This document shows, piece after piece, positions 8,071-16,709 of a stretch of 64,000 nt of DNA. Position 1 is the stretch's first letter. Every line of letters begins with the position of its first letter. The notes beneath the pieces are model-generated. The model had not been told where the DNA came from. It did not search any database and saw only the letters and a program-made list of their open reading frames with translations. This DNA is from Candidatus Bathyarchaeota archaeon (GTDB lineage Archaea; Thermoproteota; Bathyarchaeia; Bathyarchaeales; SOJC01), in contig CP070835.1 in NCBI GenBank assembly GCA_020341775.1, positions 1,558,116 to 1,622,115 on the forward strand. Reading direction: 5' to 3'. The translations under genes were made by a program, and so were the position numbers.

Positions 8071-9300
8071 GTGGAATTGCGTGATGTTGCCATTGTTGGA
8101 GTTGGACACAGCAAGTTTGGGAATAGATTTGACTTGAGAATTGATGAGCTTGCATGGGAAGCTGCCAGTGAAGCACTAAAAGATGCAAGCCTCTCAGCAA
8201 AAGACATGGAATTCGTAGTTGTGGGATGTTCAGGCGGTTGGAGTGCTGAATCCCTGCCAGCAGTAATCTGCTCAGAGTATTGTGGCACTCTTCCAAAGGG
8301 GAGTATGCGAGTCGAGGCTGCATGCGCTACCAGTAGCGCAGCTGTCGCTGTTGCATACAATCTTGTAGCCAGCGGGTATGTTGATTTGGTGTTGACTTTA
8401 GGTGTGGAGAAAATGCACGAGTCTCCAAATCCTGTCCAAATCGAGTTTATCGGAAGAGCGGGAAACTATTTTTGGGAATTCGAAAATTTTGGAATGACTT
8501 TCCCAGGATACTATGCTTTGCATGCCACAAGCTACATGTGGAAACACGGATTAAAAGAGGAAGACTTGGCAGAAATAGCCGTAAAAAATCATCACTATGC
8601 GTCGAAAAACCCAAAAGCTCAATTCACAAAAGAGATAAGCGTAGAAACCGTGATGCAGTCAAGGTATGTTGCTTGGCCTCTGAAGCTTTTTGATTGCTGC
8701 CCGTTGACTGATGGCTCAGCCGCCCTAATACTAGCTGCTGAAGATGTCGCAAAGAAGATCACTGACACGCCAGTATGGATAAATGGGATAGGAGCTGCAA
8801 CTGGAACAGGAAACCTCAGCAGACGAGACATGCATCTGAAACTTGAATATTCTGGATTAGAGTCAGCCGTGTATGCAGCCAAACAAGCATACAAGCAAGC
8901 GGGAATAACCTACAACAATGCCGCTAAACATTTAGACGTGGCCAGTGTGCATGACTGTTTCACCATTGCTGAGCTGATGGCCTACGAAGACCTTGGTTTC
9001 TGCGGGCGTGGAGAAGGATTGAAACTTGTAAGAGAAAAACAAACCTACAATGGTGGACTCATCCCTGTCAACTTAGATGGAGGATTAAAGGCTAAGGGAC
9101 ACCCCATAGGCGCGACGGGAACCTCAATGATATACAGCTTGACCAAACAACTGCGCCAAGAATATGGGAAAATCGGAGGCAAAGAAGCACAAGCAACTAT
9201 CAGAAAAGGAAGGGCTGTAGCCCACAACATCGGAGGCACAGGACACTACGCCTACGTAACAGTACTCTCATTAGAGAAACCACAAAGCGGGAGTGGATGA
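8071..9300 (+). CDS. Thiolase-family acyl-CoA acetyltransferase (SCP2/BbsB-like)
   Basis: Thiolase of 409 residues in the subgroup that pairs with DUF35 proteins. The nucleophile is Cys85 (VEAACATS). The conserved VHDCFT motif is at 293-298 and GHPIGATG at about 343-350 with the catalytic His344. The C-terminal HNIGGTG has the His-Asn form of SCP-2 thiolases in place of the second Cys of classical thiolases. GTG start at 8071 with GGAG just upstream. Its stop overlaps the ATG of the DUF35 gene (ATGA), so both products are probably made together. In benzylsuccinate degradation the homologous BbsAB pair is a thiolase complex; here the acyl substrate is unknown. Confidence 0.88.
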   Translation: MELRDVAIVGVGHSKFGNRFDLRIDELAWEAASEALKDASLSAKDMEFVVVGCSGGWSAESLPAVICSEYCGTLPKGSMRVEAACATSSAAVAVAYNLVASGYVDLVLTLGVEKMHESPNPVQIEFIGRAGNYFWEFENFGMTFPGYYALHATSYMWKHGLKEEDLAEIAVKNHHYASKNPKAQFTKEISVETVMQSRYVAWPLKLFDCCPLTDGSAALILAAEDVAKKITDTPVWINGIGAATGTGNLSRRDMHLKLEYSGLESAVYAAKQAYKQAGITYNNAAKHLDVASVHDCFTIAELMAYEDLGFCGRGEGLKLVREKQTYNGGLIPVNLDGGLKAKGHPIGATGTSMIYSLTKQLRQEYGKIGGKEAQATIRKGRAVAHNIGGTGHYAYVTVLSLEKPQSGSG

Positions 9301-9809
9301 GAAAAATGCCAGAGTTGCCTGAAAACGTAAAGCAGAACATCAGAGAAGAAGGATTGCCGATAGTTTTGGAACCAAAAACACGGTTACCACTCTACATAAG
9401 TGTAAGAGAGCTTTCTCTGAGATATCAGTTTGGAACTACAAAAATCCAGAAATTCTTCGAAGGGCTGAAAGAAGGAAGAATCTACATGACCCAATGCAAA
9501 AAGTGTGGCCAAAAATTCTTCCCACCACAAGGAGACTGTCCAATTTGCATAGAATCTGATGTGAGATGGATCCCTCTAAACGGTGAAGGAGAACTTCTAA
9601 CGTGTACAATGATCTTGGTGAAACCGCCAACCTACGCACATCATGATAATTACATAGTGGGCATCGCCAAAATGAAAGAAGGAGTAAGAGTTCTCGCGTG
9701 GTTGAAAATTGACGATCCTAAAAAAATCAAGCCCAAGATGAAAGTACGCTTAGAAACTGTAAAAAGAGAACCTGAACAGTTCATCACCTACGAGTTCACA
9801 CCCATTTAA
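9297..9809 (+). CDS. DUF35 zinc-ribbon/OB-fold protein, partner of the upstream thiolase
   Basis: Zinc ribbon of four cysteines, Cys67-x2-Cys70 and Cys81-x2-Cys84 (CKKCGQKFFPPQGDCPIC), followed by a beta-rich OB-fold half, the DUF35 architecture. At 170 residues it has a longer N-terminal extension (~50 residues) than the other two DUF35 proteins in the window. Such proteins bind CoA thioesters and form complexes with thiolases or HMG-CoA synthase in archaea, and BbsA is an established example with a thiolase. The four-base overlap with the thiolase supports a complex. Confidence 0.85.
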   Translation: MRKMPELPENVKQNIREEGLPIVLEPKTRLPLYISVRELSLRYQFGTTKIQKFFEGLKEGRIYMTQCKKCGQKFFPPQGDCPICIESDVRWIPLNGEGELLTCTMILVKPPTYAHHDNYIVGIAKMKEGVRVLAWLKIDDPKKIKPKMKVRLETVKREPEQFITYEFTPI

Positions 9810-9893
9810 GCTGTACACGCACGGGAAAAAGGACAGGGAATGCACACGCAACTGGTGCCACATTCAATCCGCGCGTGTGGTTGAGCAAAAAAC

Positions 9894-11138
9894 TCACTCA
9901 TAGACTTTTTCAACTACTTTATACCAGTCAATCGCATCTTTTTCTACATCTCGACCCAACAATGGAGACTCGACCGTTTTATACACTTCATGTTGTATGA
10001 GAAGCTTCATTATCTCATTGCTCCCCGTCCATATTGGAGCCAACCGCATGTCCCGCAGGAGCCGCTCCAACGGATAGACTTGAGTGTAGCCTATTCCACC
10101 CAAGATTTGCATAGATACATTAACGACATCCCACCCTGCGTCAGTGGCAAAGCATTTTGCCTTACTCACTACGCTTCGAGGATCAATCGAAGTGTCTTTT
10201 TCTGCGGCATCTGCGGCCCGAGCAGCTGTGTATACGAGGGCTCTTGCAGCATCAAGTTTCGTTACGCTCTCAGCTATCTTGAAATTAATAGCTTGGAAAC
10301 GGCGTATAGGCACGCCAAACGCCTTTCTTTTTGCAGAGTACCGTATAGCTATTTCCAAAGCTGCTCTGGCTGTTCCGATTGCTCCAGCTGCTGAGGTCAG
10401 CCTTTCTGGAATCATCATTCGGTTAAATATGTCTGCGCCACCATTAATTTCTCCCACCCTATACTCATCTGGCACTTCGGCGTCTTTGAATACTATCCGG
10501 GCAGTTCCCATCCCCCGGAACCCAAGCAGGTTGTAGACCTCTTCAACTTCGACACCCATGTCTCTTTCAATCAGAAACGTTGTTAAGGCTTTATGTCCAG
10601 GCGCTTTCGGGTCCGTTCGCGTATAAATTAAAAAAAAGTCCGCGACTTTCCCACCCGCAATGAACCGTTTTTCTCCATTGATTATCCACCTCTTGCCCTT
10701 CTTTGCAGCACTCGTGGTTGTTCCAAAGAAGTCACTTCCTCCTCTCGGCTCAGTTAATCCTTCGGCAGAAAGTTTCTCTCCCCTAATTACAGGCTTCAAG
10801 AACTCCTGTTTCTGCCAATCCGCACCAAACCGACTTATCGCTTCACCCACAATACTTGGCATTGCATAACTGCATCCCAGTCCCATACCTAAAACTCCAA
10901 CCTCTTCCACAGCGGTCATCTCGGCAGCCCACGTCAACTCCCTTCCTCCAAATTGCTTAGAGAAACGAAGCCCTAAGAGCCTTTTTTTAGCTGCCTCTTG
11001 GATAAATTCGAAAGGGTAGTCTATCTCGTTCCTATCCATCTTTCTCAGAAGCTCAGGATCCACTTCTCTTACGAACTCCTTTACTTCTTTCCTCAACCGG
11101 ACCTCTTGGTCACTGCTCAGAAAATCATTCTCTATCAT
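9894..11138 (-). CDS. Acyl-CoA dehydrogenase (isovaleryl/long-chain-type active site)
   Basis: FAD-dependent acyl-CoA dehydrogenase, 414 residues; the FAD/substrate motif LTEPRGGSD is at 128-136. At the position where short- and medium-chain enzymes have the catalytic Glu (usually YEGTxEI) it has Trp-Thr-Gly-Ser (WTGSNEI, Thr371). A glutamate does occur at Glu245 in IPERLTS, the place where isovaleryl-CoA and long-chain dehydrogenases carry the base. This suggests an active enzyme of the latter type, perhaps on branched or bulky acyl-CoAs. It is transcribed alone, opposite to its neighbours. No ETF genes are in the window. Confidence 0.87.
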   Translation of the reverse strand: MIENDFLSSDQEVRLRKEVKEFVREVDPELLRKMDRNEIDYPFEFIQEAAKKRLLGLRFSKQFGGRELTWAAEMTAVEEVGVLGMGLGCSYAMPSIVGEAISRFGADWQKQEFLKPVIRGEKLSAEGLTEPRGGSDFFGTTTSAAKKGKRWIINGEKRFIAGGKVADFFLIYTRTDPKAPGHKALTTFLIERDMGVEVEEVYNLLGFRGMGTARIVFKDAEVPDEYRVGEINGGADIFNRMMIPERLTSAAGAIGTARAALEIAIRYSAKRKAFGVPIRRFQAINFKIAESVTKLDAARALVYTAARAADAAEKDTSIDPRSVVSKAKCFATDAGWDVVNVSMQILGGIGYTQVYPLERLLRDMRLAPIWTGSNEIMKLLIQHEVYKTVESPLLGRDVEKDAIDWYKVVEKVYE

Positions 11139-11309
11139 GATGTTCTCTCCTAGACTATCTCTTGAAGCGCTTGTGAGTGTATATATGAATGTTGAGTCAT
11201 GATAAGATTTTGCACAATTAGTGGCAACTGATAGTTCTTTAGCAGCAGTATTTGATGAAAAAGTATTTTAGAGAAAGTGGTGTAATTCCTTTTCTTCACG
11301 GGATGCAAT

Positions 11310-12503
11310 ATGGAAATAAAAAAAATCGCGGTCATTGGCGCTGGTGCGATGGGACATGGAATTGCACAGCTCGCAGCGATGAGCGGTCTTGACACCGTCA
11401 TGAGAGACATTAACAAGGAATTTGTCGAAGCAGGAATGAAGAATATCAGGTGGAGTATAGGAAAGCTCATTGGAAGAGGCAAAATTTCGCCGCTTGATGG
11501 CGAAAAAGCCTTGAAAAGATTAAGCCCTATTGTTTCGTTGAAGGACGCGGTTGAAGGCGCTGATTTTATCATTGAAGCAATACCCGAAAAATTGGCGCTG
11601 AAACAGCAAGTTTTCAAAGAAATCGACGAATCTGCACCTTCTCAAGCAATTCTGGCAACTAACACAAGTGCCTTGCCAATCACAGAAATTGCGGCAGCAA
11701 CAAAGCGCCCGGACAAAGTGATTGGTATGCACTTTTTCAATCCGCCAGTACTTATGCGGCTTGTCGAGGTTGTGATGGGTCAGAACACAAACACTGAAAC
11801 CCGCGACGCAACATTAAGTCTCTCCAAGAAATTCGGCAAAGAACCGGTCCTATGCAACAAGGATGTTCCCGGCTTCATTGCAAACAGAATCACCATATCT
11901 GGTACAAATCTTGTGGCGTGGATGGTCCACAAAGGAGAGTACACGATCGAGGAAATAGATGCAGCAGCGATGTACAAAGCAGGAATGCCAATGGGAACGT
12001 TTGCCCTGCTAGACTTCACAGGCTTAGACATAGCTTATCATGTTATGAAGTTCATGGAAGAGAGAGAGCCATTCTTCGAAGTCTCCCCGTTGATAAAGGC
12101 AAAAATGGAGAGCGGTGAAATCGGAGTGAAAGCTGGAAAAGGATTTTACAACTACCCAGAGAAAGGAAAATTCGTTATGCCACAGATATCTGAAGACAAA
12201 TCTGAGAGATTCGATCCGATGACCCAGACCTACGTGATGACCAATGTTGCTGCAGAGCTGATAAGAAACAACGTCGCTACGGCTGAAGACATCGACAAGA
12301 CGTTGAAACTTGGTTTTAACATGCCGATAGGCGTTCTAGAGCTAGCTGACACATTAGGTATAGACATTATGGTTTCAAAGTTACACGAGATAGCAGCTAA
12401 GTACGGAGAATTCTATAAACCAAGTCCACTTCTGACGCAGATGGTTGACAGTAACAAGCTTGGCACAAAGACAGGAGAAGGATTTTACAGCTACAAAAAA
12501 TAG
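11310..12503 (+). CDS. 3-hydroxyacyl-CoA dehydrogenase with duplicated C-terminal domain
   Basis: NAD-dependent oxidation of 3-hydroxyacyl-CoA. The Rossmann motif GAGAMGHGIAQ is at residues 10-20 and the catalytic histidine lies in GMHFFNPP near residue 141. At 397 residues it is ~110 longer than single-domain enzymes, because two 3HCDH C-terminal domains follow in tandem (about 185-285 beginning NKDVPGFIANR, and about 300-395 with GFNMPIGVLELADTLGID). Each ends in a GxGFYxY motif. This layout is common in archaeal FadB-like enzymes. It starts at the ATG at 11310 and runs toward the second acyl-CoA dehydrogenase. Confidence 0.9.
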   Translation: MEIKKIAVIGAGAMGHGIAQLAAMSGLDTVMRDINKEFVEAGMKNIRWSIGKLIGRGKISPLDGEKALKRLSPIVSLKDAVEGADFIIEAIPEKLALKQQVFKEIDESAPSQAILATNTSALPITEIAAATKRPDKVIGMHFFNPPVLMRLVEVVMGQNTNTETRDATLSLSKKFGKEPVLCNKDVPGFIANRITISGTNLVAWMVHKGEYTIEEIDAAAMYKAGMPMGTFALLDFTGLDIAYHVMKFMEEREPFFEVSPLIKAKMESGEIGVKAGKGFYNYPEKGKFVMPQISEDKSERFDPMTQTYVMTNVAAELIRNNVATAEDIDKTLKLGFNMPIGVLELADTLGIDIMVSKLHEIAAKYGEFYKPSPLLTQMVDSNKLGTKTGEGFYSYKK

Positions 12504-12520
12504 GAATCCACACAATTCCT

Positions 12521-12532
12521 TTCTATTTTTTC
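12521..12532 (+). terminator. T-rich terminator candidate
   Basis: The sequence TTCTATTTTTTC starts 17 bases after the stop of the 3-hydroxyacyl-CoA dehydrogenase and contains a six-T run, which would suit archaeal intrinsic termination before the next gene at 12698. Confidence 0.4.
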
Positions 12533-12697
12533 TAAACAATGCAATCGCAACGCAGAAGCAACGTCACTGACGACTTCAAATCCAGTAGCTTTGTAGGCAA
12601 GAGTACAATCCAAAGGAAATATGTGTATACAATATGCATAAAAGGAAGAGTTAAGTAGGCGAATTGGAGAACATGTTTAAGAACGGAAGGTATAGAC

Positions 12698-13876
12698 ATG
12701 AGATTTGAATTCACAAAAGAACAAGAAGAGATTAAAAGAGCAGCACGCGAATTCGCAGAGAAAGAATTCACACCCGAGAAAGGACGAGAGCACGATGCGA
12801 AATATAAGTTCCCATGGGAGTTCTATAAGAAAGCCGGGAAGCTAGGCTTCATAGGTGCAGCATTTCCCGAGAAATATGGTGGACAAGGATTAGGCTGTCT
12901 GGAGGCCTGCATAGTCGCAGAGGAGTTCAACAGAGTCGATTCTACCCTAGCTTCAATACTAGGCGGCGTTGGCTTCGCTGGATTAATCGAAAAATATGGC
13001 ACTGACGAACAAAAAGAAAAGTATATCCCGCGTATATGCAGCGGCGAGATAACTTGCGCAATGGCTCTCACAGAACCTGGACATGGTTCCGACGCTGGAA
13101 TGGTGGGATTAGACACCAAAGCAGTAAAAGAAGATAACGGCTGGAAAATTGACGGCGTCAAAACCTTCATCACTTGCGGGGACATCGCCGAATTCACAAT
13201 AGTTTGTTGCCAGACAGATCCAAGCGCAGCCCCTCCTTACAGAGGAGTCAGCCAAATCGTCGTTGAAAAGGGAACGCCAGGACTCGAAACCACGTCTTTA
13301 GAGCCAAAAATGGGATTCAGAGGAGCGCCACAAGCGGAAATGTCATTCAACAACGTCAAGGTGCCACTTACCAACGTTCTCGGCCAGGAGAACAAAGGAT
13401 TTCATCAAATAATGTCATATTTCGACTTCAGCAGAACACCAATCGCAGCTGGAGCTGTGGGAATAGCCCAAGGCGCCTTCGAGAAAGCTTTGAAGTACTC
13501 CACTGAACGAGAGCAGTTCTTCCAGCCAATCCACAGGTTCCAGATCACGCAGCTTAAAGTGGCCGAAATGACGATGCGAATCGAAGCTGCAAGACTACTC
13601 ACATATAAAACAGCTTGGCTCATCGACCACAAACCAGAAGAATCAAAATTAATCACAAAATTCGCATCTATGGCAAAGGCCTACGCAGCGAGAACTGCAA
13701 TAGATGTAACAGATGAAGCCCTACAAATCTTTGCAGGTTATGGCTACGTAGATTCTGACATGGAACGCTTCTATCGAGACGCAAGAATCCTAGACATCAT
13801 AGAAGGAACCGGTGAGATTCAAAAGTACATTGTTGCCAGAGAATGCTATCGCGAAAGAAACTTGCCTATGCCTTAG
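12698..13876 (+). CDS. Acyl-CoA dehydrogenase (medium/short-chain type)
   Basis: FAD-dependent acyl-CoA dehydrogenase of 392 residues. It has LTEPGHGSD near 125-133, the ATTR-like helix of the family, and the canonical catalytic glutamate Glu369 in IIEGTGEI. The other possible base position is occupied by Ser-Arg-Thr, as in medium-chain enzymes. The contrast with the gene at 9894, which has the opposite arrangement, suggests that the two act on different chain types. It could supply enoyl-CoA for the crotonases or act on glutaryl-CoA in the lower benzoyl-CoA pathway; sequence alone does not decide this. Confidence 0.9.
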   Translation: MRFEFTKEQEEIKRAAREFAEKEFTPEKGREHDAKYKFPWEFYKKAGKLGFIGAAFPEKYGGQGLGCLEACIVAEEFNRVDSTLASILGGVGFAGLIEKYGTDEQKEKYIPRICSGEITCAMALTEPGHGSDAGMVGLDTKAVKEDNGWKIDGVKTFITCGDIAEFTIVCCQTDPSAAPPYRGVSQIVVEKGTPGLETTSLEPKMGFRGAPQAEMSFNNVKVPLTNVLGQENKGFHQIMSYFDFSRTPIAAGAVGIAQGAFEKALKYSTEREQFFQPIHRFQITQLKVAEMTMRIEAARLLTYKTAWLIDHKPEESKLITKFASMAKAYAARTAIDVTDEALQIFAGYGYVDSDMERFYRDARILDIIEGTGEIQKYIVARECYRERNLPMP

Positions 13877-13945
13877 CACTCACGCTGCGGACTAGCTAGC
13901 CTGCACGAACACCCTCTCTTTTTATGTTCGTATGTACACTTCTAA

Positions 13946-14905
13946 ATGGATGTGCGGGCACGTTTGATCATCGACTTTCACGTACATCCATTCTACGACG
14001 AAGCCAACATTCAAAAAGAAATGGAAAAAGCAAATGTCGACGTCTGCGTCCTCCTGGCTATCGACGCAGACCCCTTGGACATTGAAAAACCGAAAATACA
14101 AGAGAAACTCAAAAGGCGGCATCTGAAATCCCTACTAGGATTTCGCACATTTCAATCTACCTCTATCGAAGACGAAATTAGGAAATTCTATCAAGCGCTC
14201 ATCAATTACTACCCTGAACTGAAAACAACGAATCAGGAAATAGCTGATCTCGTGGAAAAAAACAAAAACGCATTCATTGGGTTTGGTTCAGTCAATCCAA
14301 ACAAAGACGAAGAATATGTGGCGAAGGCGCTGGATCAGATTAGAAACCTTGGACTGGCAGGAATAAAAATGCTGCCAACCCTCCAATTCTTCTCCCCCAG
14401 CGAAAACGAAAACTTCGAAATGATCTGTGAGTTTTGCGAACAAAACAAAAAAGTCATGCTTTATCATACTGGATGCGACCCAGGTCCTTGGGAGGACCCA
14501 CATCTTTCAGAAGATGCTAATCCCCTCTACTTGGAACCAGTCCTAGAACACTATCGCCCCGCCATAGTTTTGGCACATGCAGGAAGTTACAGCGCTTTCA
14601 AACCGGGAATATGGTTTGATGAAGCGGTCGAGTTGGGAAGCAAGTTTGACAACGTATATTTTGACTCATCAGCTGTGTCGAGCTTCATCTTTTCCAAAAA
14701 GTCCGTGGATCGAATAAGAAAAAGCATTGGTTTAGACAGGCTTCTGTATGGCTCCGACTACCCAGCAGTGTGGGGTAGTAACATGAGATACGAAGTAGAT
14801 GTGATCAAGAGATGCAGCCACTTGACTGACGATGAAAAGGCGAAGGTGCTTGGCTTGAACGCAGCAAAACTTCTGAATGTGCCGTTTGATGGAGCCGTTA
14901 TATGA
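13946..14905 (+). CDS. Amidohydrolase-family metal-dependent hydrolase/decarboxylase
   Basis: TIM-barrel amidohydrolase_2 protein, 319 residues. Metal ligands are visible: His12-x-His14 (IIDFHVHPF), a histidine in YHTG near 173, one in LAHAG near 210, and the aspartate in YGSDYP near 270. The family includes ACMSD-type and aromatic-acid decarboxylases and lactone hydrolases. The gene overlaps the MBL hydrolase that follows by four bases (ATGA), so both may act on one substrate. The specific reaction is unknown. Confidence 0.82.
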   Translation: MDVRARLIIDFHVHPFYDEANIQKEMEKANVDVCVLLAIDADPLDIEKPKIQEKLKRRHLKSLLGFRTFQSTSIEDEIRKFYQALINYYPELKTTNQEIADLVEKNKNAFIGFGSVNPNKDEEYVAKALDQIRNLGLAGIKMLPTLQFFSPSENENFEMICEFCEQNKKVMLYHTGCDPGPWEDPHLSEDANPLYLEPVLEHYRPAIVLAHAGSYSAFKPGIWFDEAVELGSKFDNVYFDSSAVSSFIFSKKSVDRIRKSIGLDRLLYGSDYPAVWGSNMRYEVDVIKRCSHLTDDEKAKVLGLNAAKLLNVPFDGAVI

Positions 14906-15909
14906 AAACCGAAATCTTTCCCAACATTTTTAAAATAAGAATCCCACTACCTCACAGCCCTTTGAAACACATCAATTCGTACTTAATAAGAGCCGAGGAA
15001 GGAAGTCTCCTCATCGACACTGGGCTGAATTTCCCCGAGTCCCTCAAAGTTTTATGGGAAGCCCTCTCAGAAGCAGGGGTCTTGGCGCGCGCGCAGCTGG
15101 AGAAAATTCTACTAACGCACTTCCACGTGGACCATGTTGGACTAATTCCTCGCATCAAAGAAGTGTTTGATGATGTCGAACTGCTCTTGCATCCCACTGA
15201 AGTCGAGCTTTCGAAGTTGATGTTGGAAGATTCGGGGAGCTATAAGCAAGATATTGAGGACTTTCTTGTGGCACACGGCGCACCTCTTTCGATTGCCCAA
15301 AGGCTTCAAGACTTTCATCCCGCATTTTCTGCCCCCGAAGCATACAAGGAGCTGGTGTGTGCAGCGTCCCCAATCGATGATGGACAAGAAATAATGGTAG
15401 GCAACTACAGGTTTCAAGCCTTATGGACTCCTGGACATTCGCCGGGTCACACCTGTCTTTACGAACCTTCAAAACGAGCGTTTTTCTCCGGTGACCATCT
15501 GCTGCCGACCATCACATCGCATGTTTCCCAGTTCATGGAAGACATGGATCCGCTCACGGATTACTTGAACAGTCTAAAAAAAATCAAGAAACTCAACGTT
15601 GAAGTGGTGCTTCCAGCTCACGAAGAAGTGTTTAGAAACTATCTTGTGCGGATAACACAACTTGAGGTCCACCATAAAAGGCGGCTGGAAGAGATAGTAA
15701 TCAAACTTGAAGAAGCACGTTTAACAGCGTACATGTTAGCCTCGCGTCTTCAGTGGGACATTAGTTACGAGTCGTGGAACCAGTTTCCTCCGTTCCAGAA
15801 GTATTTGGCCTTTGGAGAAGCATTAGCACATTTGAAAATCCTCGAAAGACGAAGACTTGTACAGAAGGTTGAGGTTGACGATATAATCTTCTACGAAAGG
15901 ACTCGTTAA
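14902..15909 (+). CDS. Metallo-beta-lactamase-fold hydrolase with C-terminal winged helix
   Basis: MBL-fold hydrolase, 335 residues. The motif THFHVDHVG gives His73, His75, Asp77 and His78. Further ligand positions are the His in TPGHSPGHT, the Asp in FSGDH, and the His in LPAHEE. The last ~85 residues look like the small helical domain of LACTB2-type proteins. ATGA overlap with the amidohydrolase indicates coupling. Thioester or lactone hydrolysis is plausible in this acyl-CoA context, but not shown. Confidence 0.82.
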   Translation: MKTEIFPNIFKIRIPLPHSPLKHINSYLIRAEEGSLLIDTGLNFPESLKVLWEALSEAGVLARAQLEKILLTHFHVDHVGLIPRIKEVFDDVELLLHPTEVELSKLMLEDSGSYKQDIEDFLVAHGAPLSIAQRLQDFHPAFSAPEAYKELVCAASPIDDGQEIMVGNYRFQALWTPGHSPGHTCLYEPSKRAFFSGDHLLPTITSHVSQFMEDMDPLTDYLNSLKKIKKLNVEVVLPAHEEVFRNYLVRITQLEVHHKRRLEEIVIKLEEARLTAYMLASRLQWDISYESWNQFPPFQKYLAFGEALAHLKILERRRLVQKVEVDDIIFYERTR

Positions 15910-15929
15910 ACAGTTCAGCGCTGAAGCTG

Positions 15930-16709
15930 TCAAGGCTTTTCTTTGTGTTTTTTCATTGCTAACAGCGCCGCTCCAAAGGCGCAGACTATTTGAGGTTCTT
16001 CTGGCAAAACAGGACTTAAACAAATTTTCTTTCTCAAGGCGTCGACAAAACCCTTGTTTTTCGAAACTCCTCCTGTGAATGCCACGTCCTGTTCAAACCC
16101 TATCCGGCTAGCCATGGTATAGATTCTTTCCGCAATTGCTTCGTGGAGACCAGCTATCACGTCTTCAATTTTAATTCCTTGACTCATCTGAGAAACCACT
16201 TCGGATTCAGCGAAAACTGTGCAGGTGCTGCTCATTTTTACGGGCTTCTTTGCTTTGAAGTGCAACATAGATAGCTCCTCTATTGGCCTCTGCAAAGTGT
16301 TTGACATGATTTCAAGAAATCTTCCGGTTCCAGCTGCGCATTTGTCATTCATAACGAAGTTTAACACCTTTCCATCCTTGCTGATTCTAATGGCTTTGGA
16401 GTCTTGACCTCCAACGTCGATTATCGTTCTGGCTGAGGGGATAAGCCGATAAACACCACGAGAAATGCAGGCTATTTCAGAGGATTTTGAGGTTGAGTTT
16501 ACTAACGCTTTTCCGTACCCAGTCGAAACAACGTATAACATATCCTCCAGGTCAAGTCTAACTGCATCCAAGGCTTTTTTAGCTGCCATCTCCGATGAAA
16601 CTTTGAAGTTGACCCCTGATGGAACGATTGCTTGCGAAGCAATCTCACCTCGGCGATCCACTATTACAGCCTTTGTTGCTGAAGCTCCGGTGTCTATCCC
16701 TAGGTACAT
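15930..16709 (-). CDS. 2-hydroxyacyl-CoA dehydratase activator ATPase (HgdC/BadF-BcrA family)
   Basis: ATPase of the acetate kinase/actin fold that injects one electron into a 2-hydroxyacyl-CoA dehydratase or a benzoyl-CoA reductase. DTGAS is at 6-10, DVGGQDSKAI at 98-107, and the two cluster cysteines are Cys124 (NDKCAAGTGR) and Cys163 (SSTCTVFAESE), matching the dimer-bridging [4Fe-4S] of HgdC. Length 259, usual for HgdC. It is the last gene of a three-gene minus-strand operon with two dehydratase subunits and touches the upstream gene end to start. Confidence 0.9.
   Translation of the reverse strand: MYLGIDTGASATKAVIVDRRGEIASQAIVPSGVNFKVSSEMAAKKALDAVRLDLEDMLYVVSTGYGKALVNSTSKSSEIACISRGVYRLIPSARTIIDVGGQDSKAIRISKDGKVLNFVMNDKCAAGTGRFLEIMSNTLQRPIEELSMLHFKAKKPVKMSSTCTVFAESEVVSQMSQGIKIEDVIAGLHEAIAERIYTMASRIGFEQDVAFTGGVSKNKGFVDALRKKICLSPVLPEEPQIVCAFGAALLAMKKHKEKP

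Noticed and set aside
9894-13876. Naming one acyl-CoA dehydrogenase as glutaryl-CoA dehydrogenase
   Set aside because: The lower benzoyl-CoA pathway needs one, but I could not see residues specific to decarboxylating enzymes in either protein.
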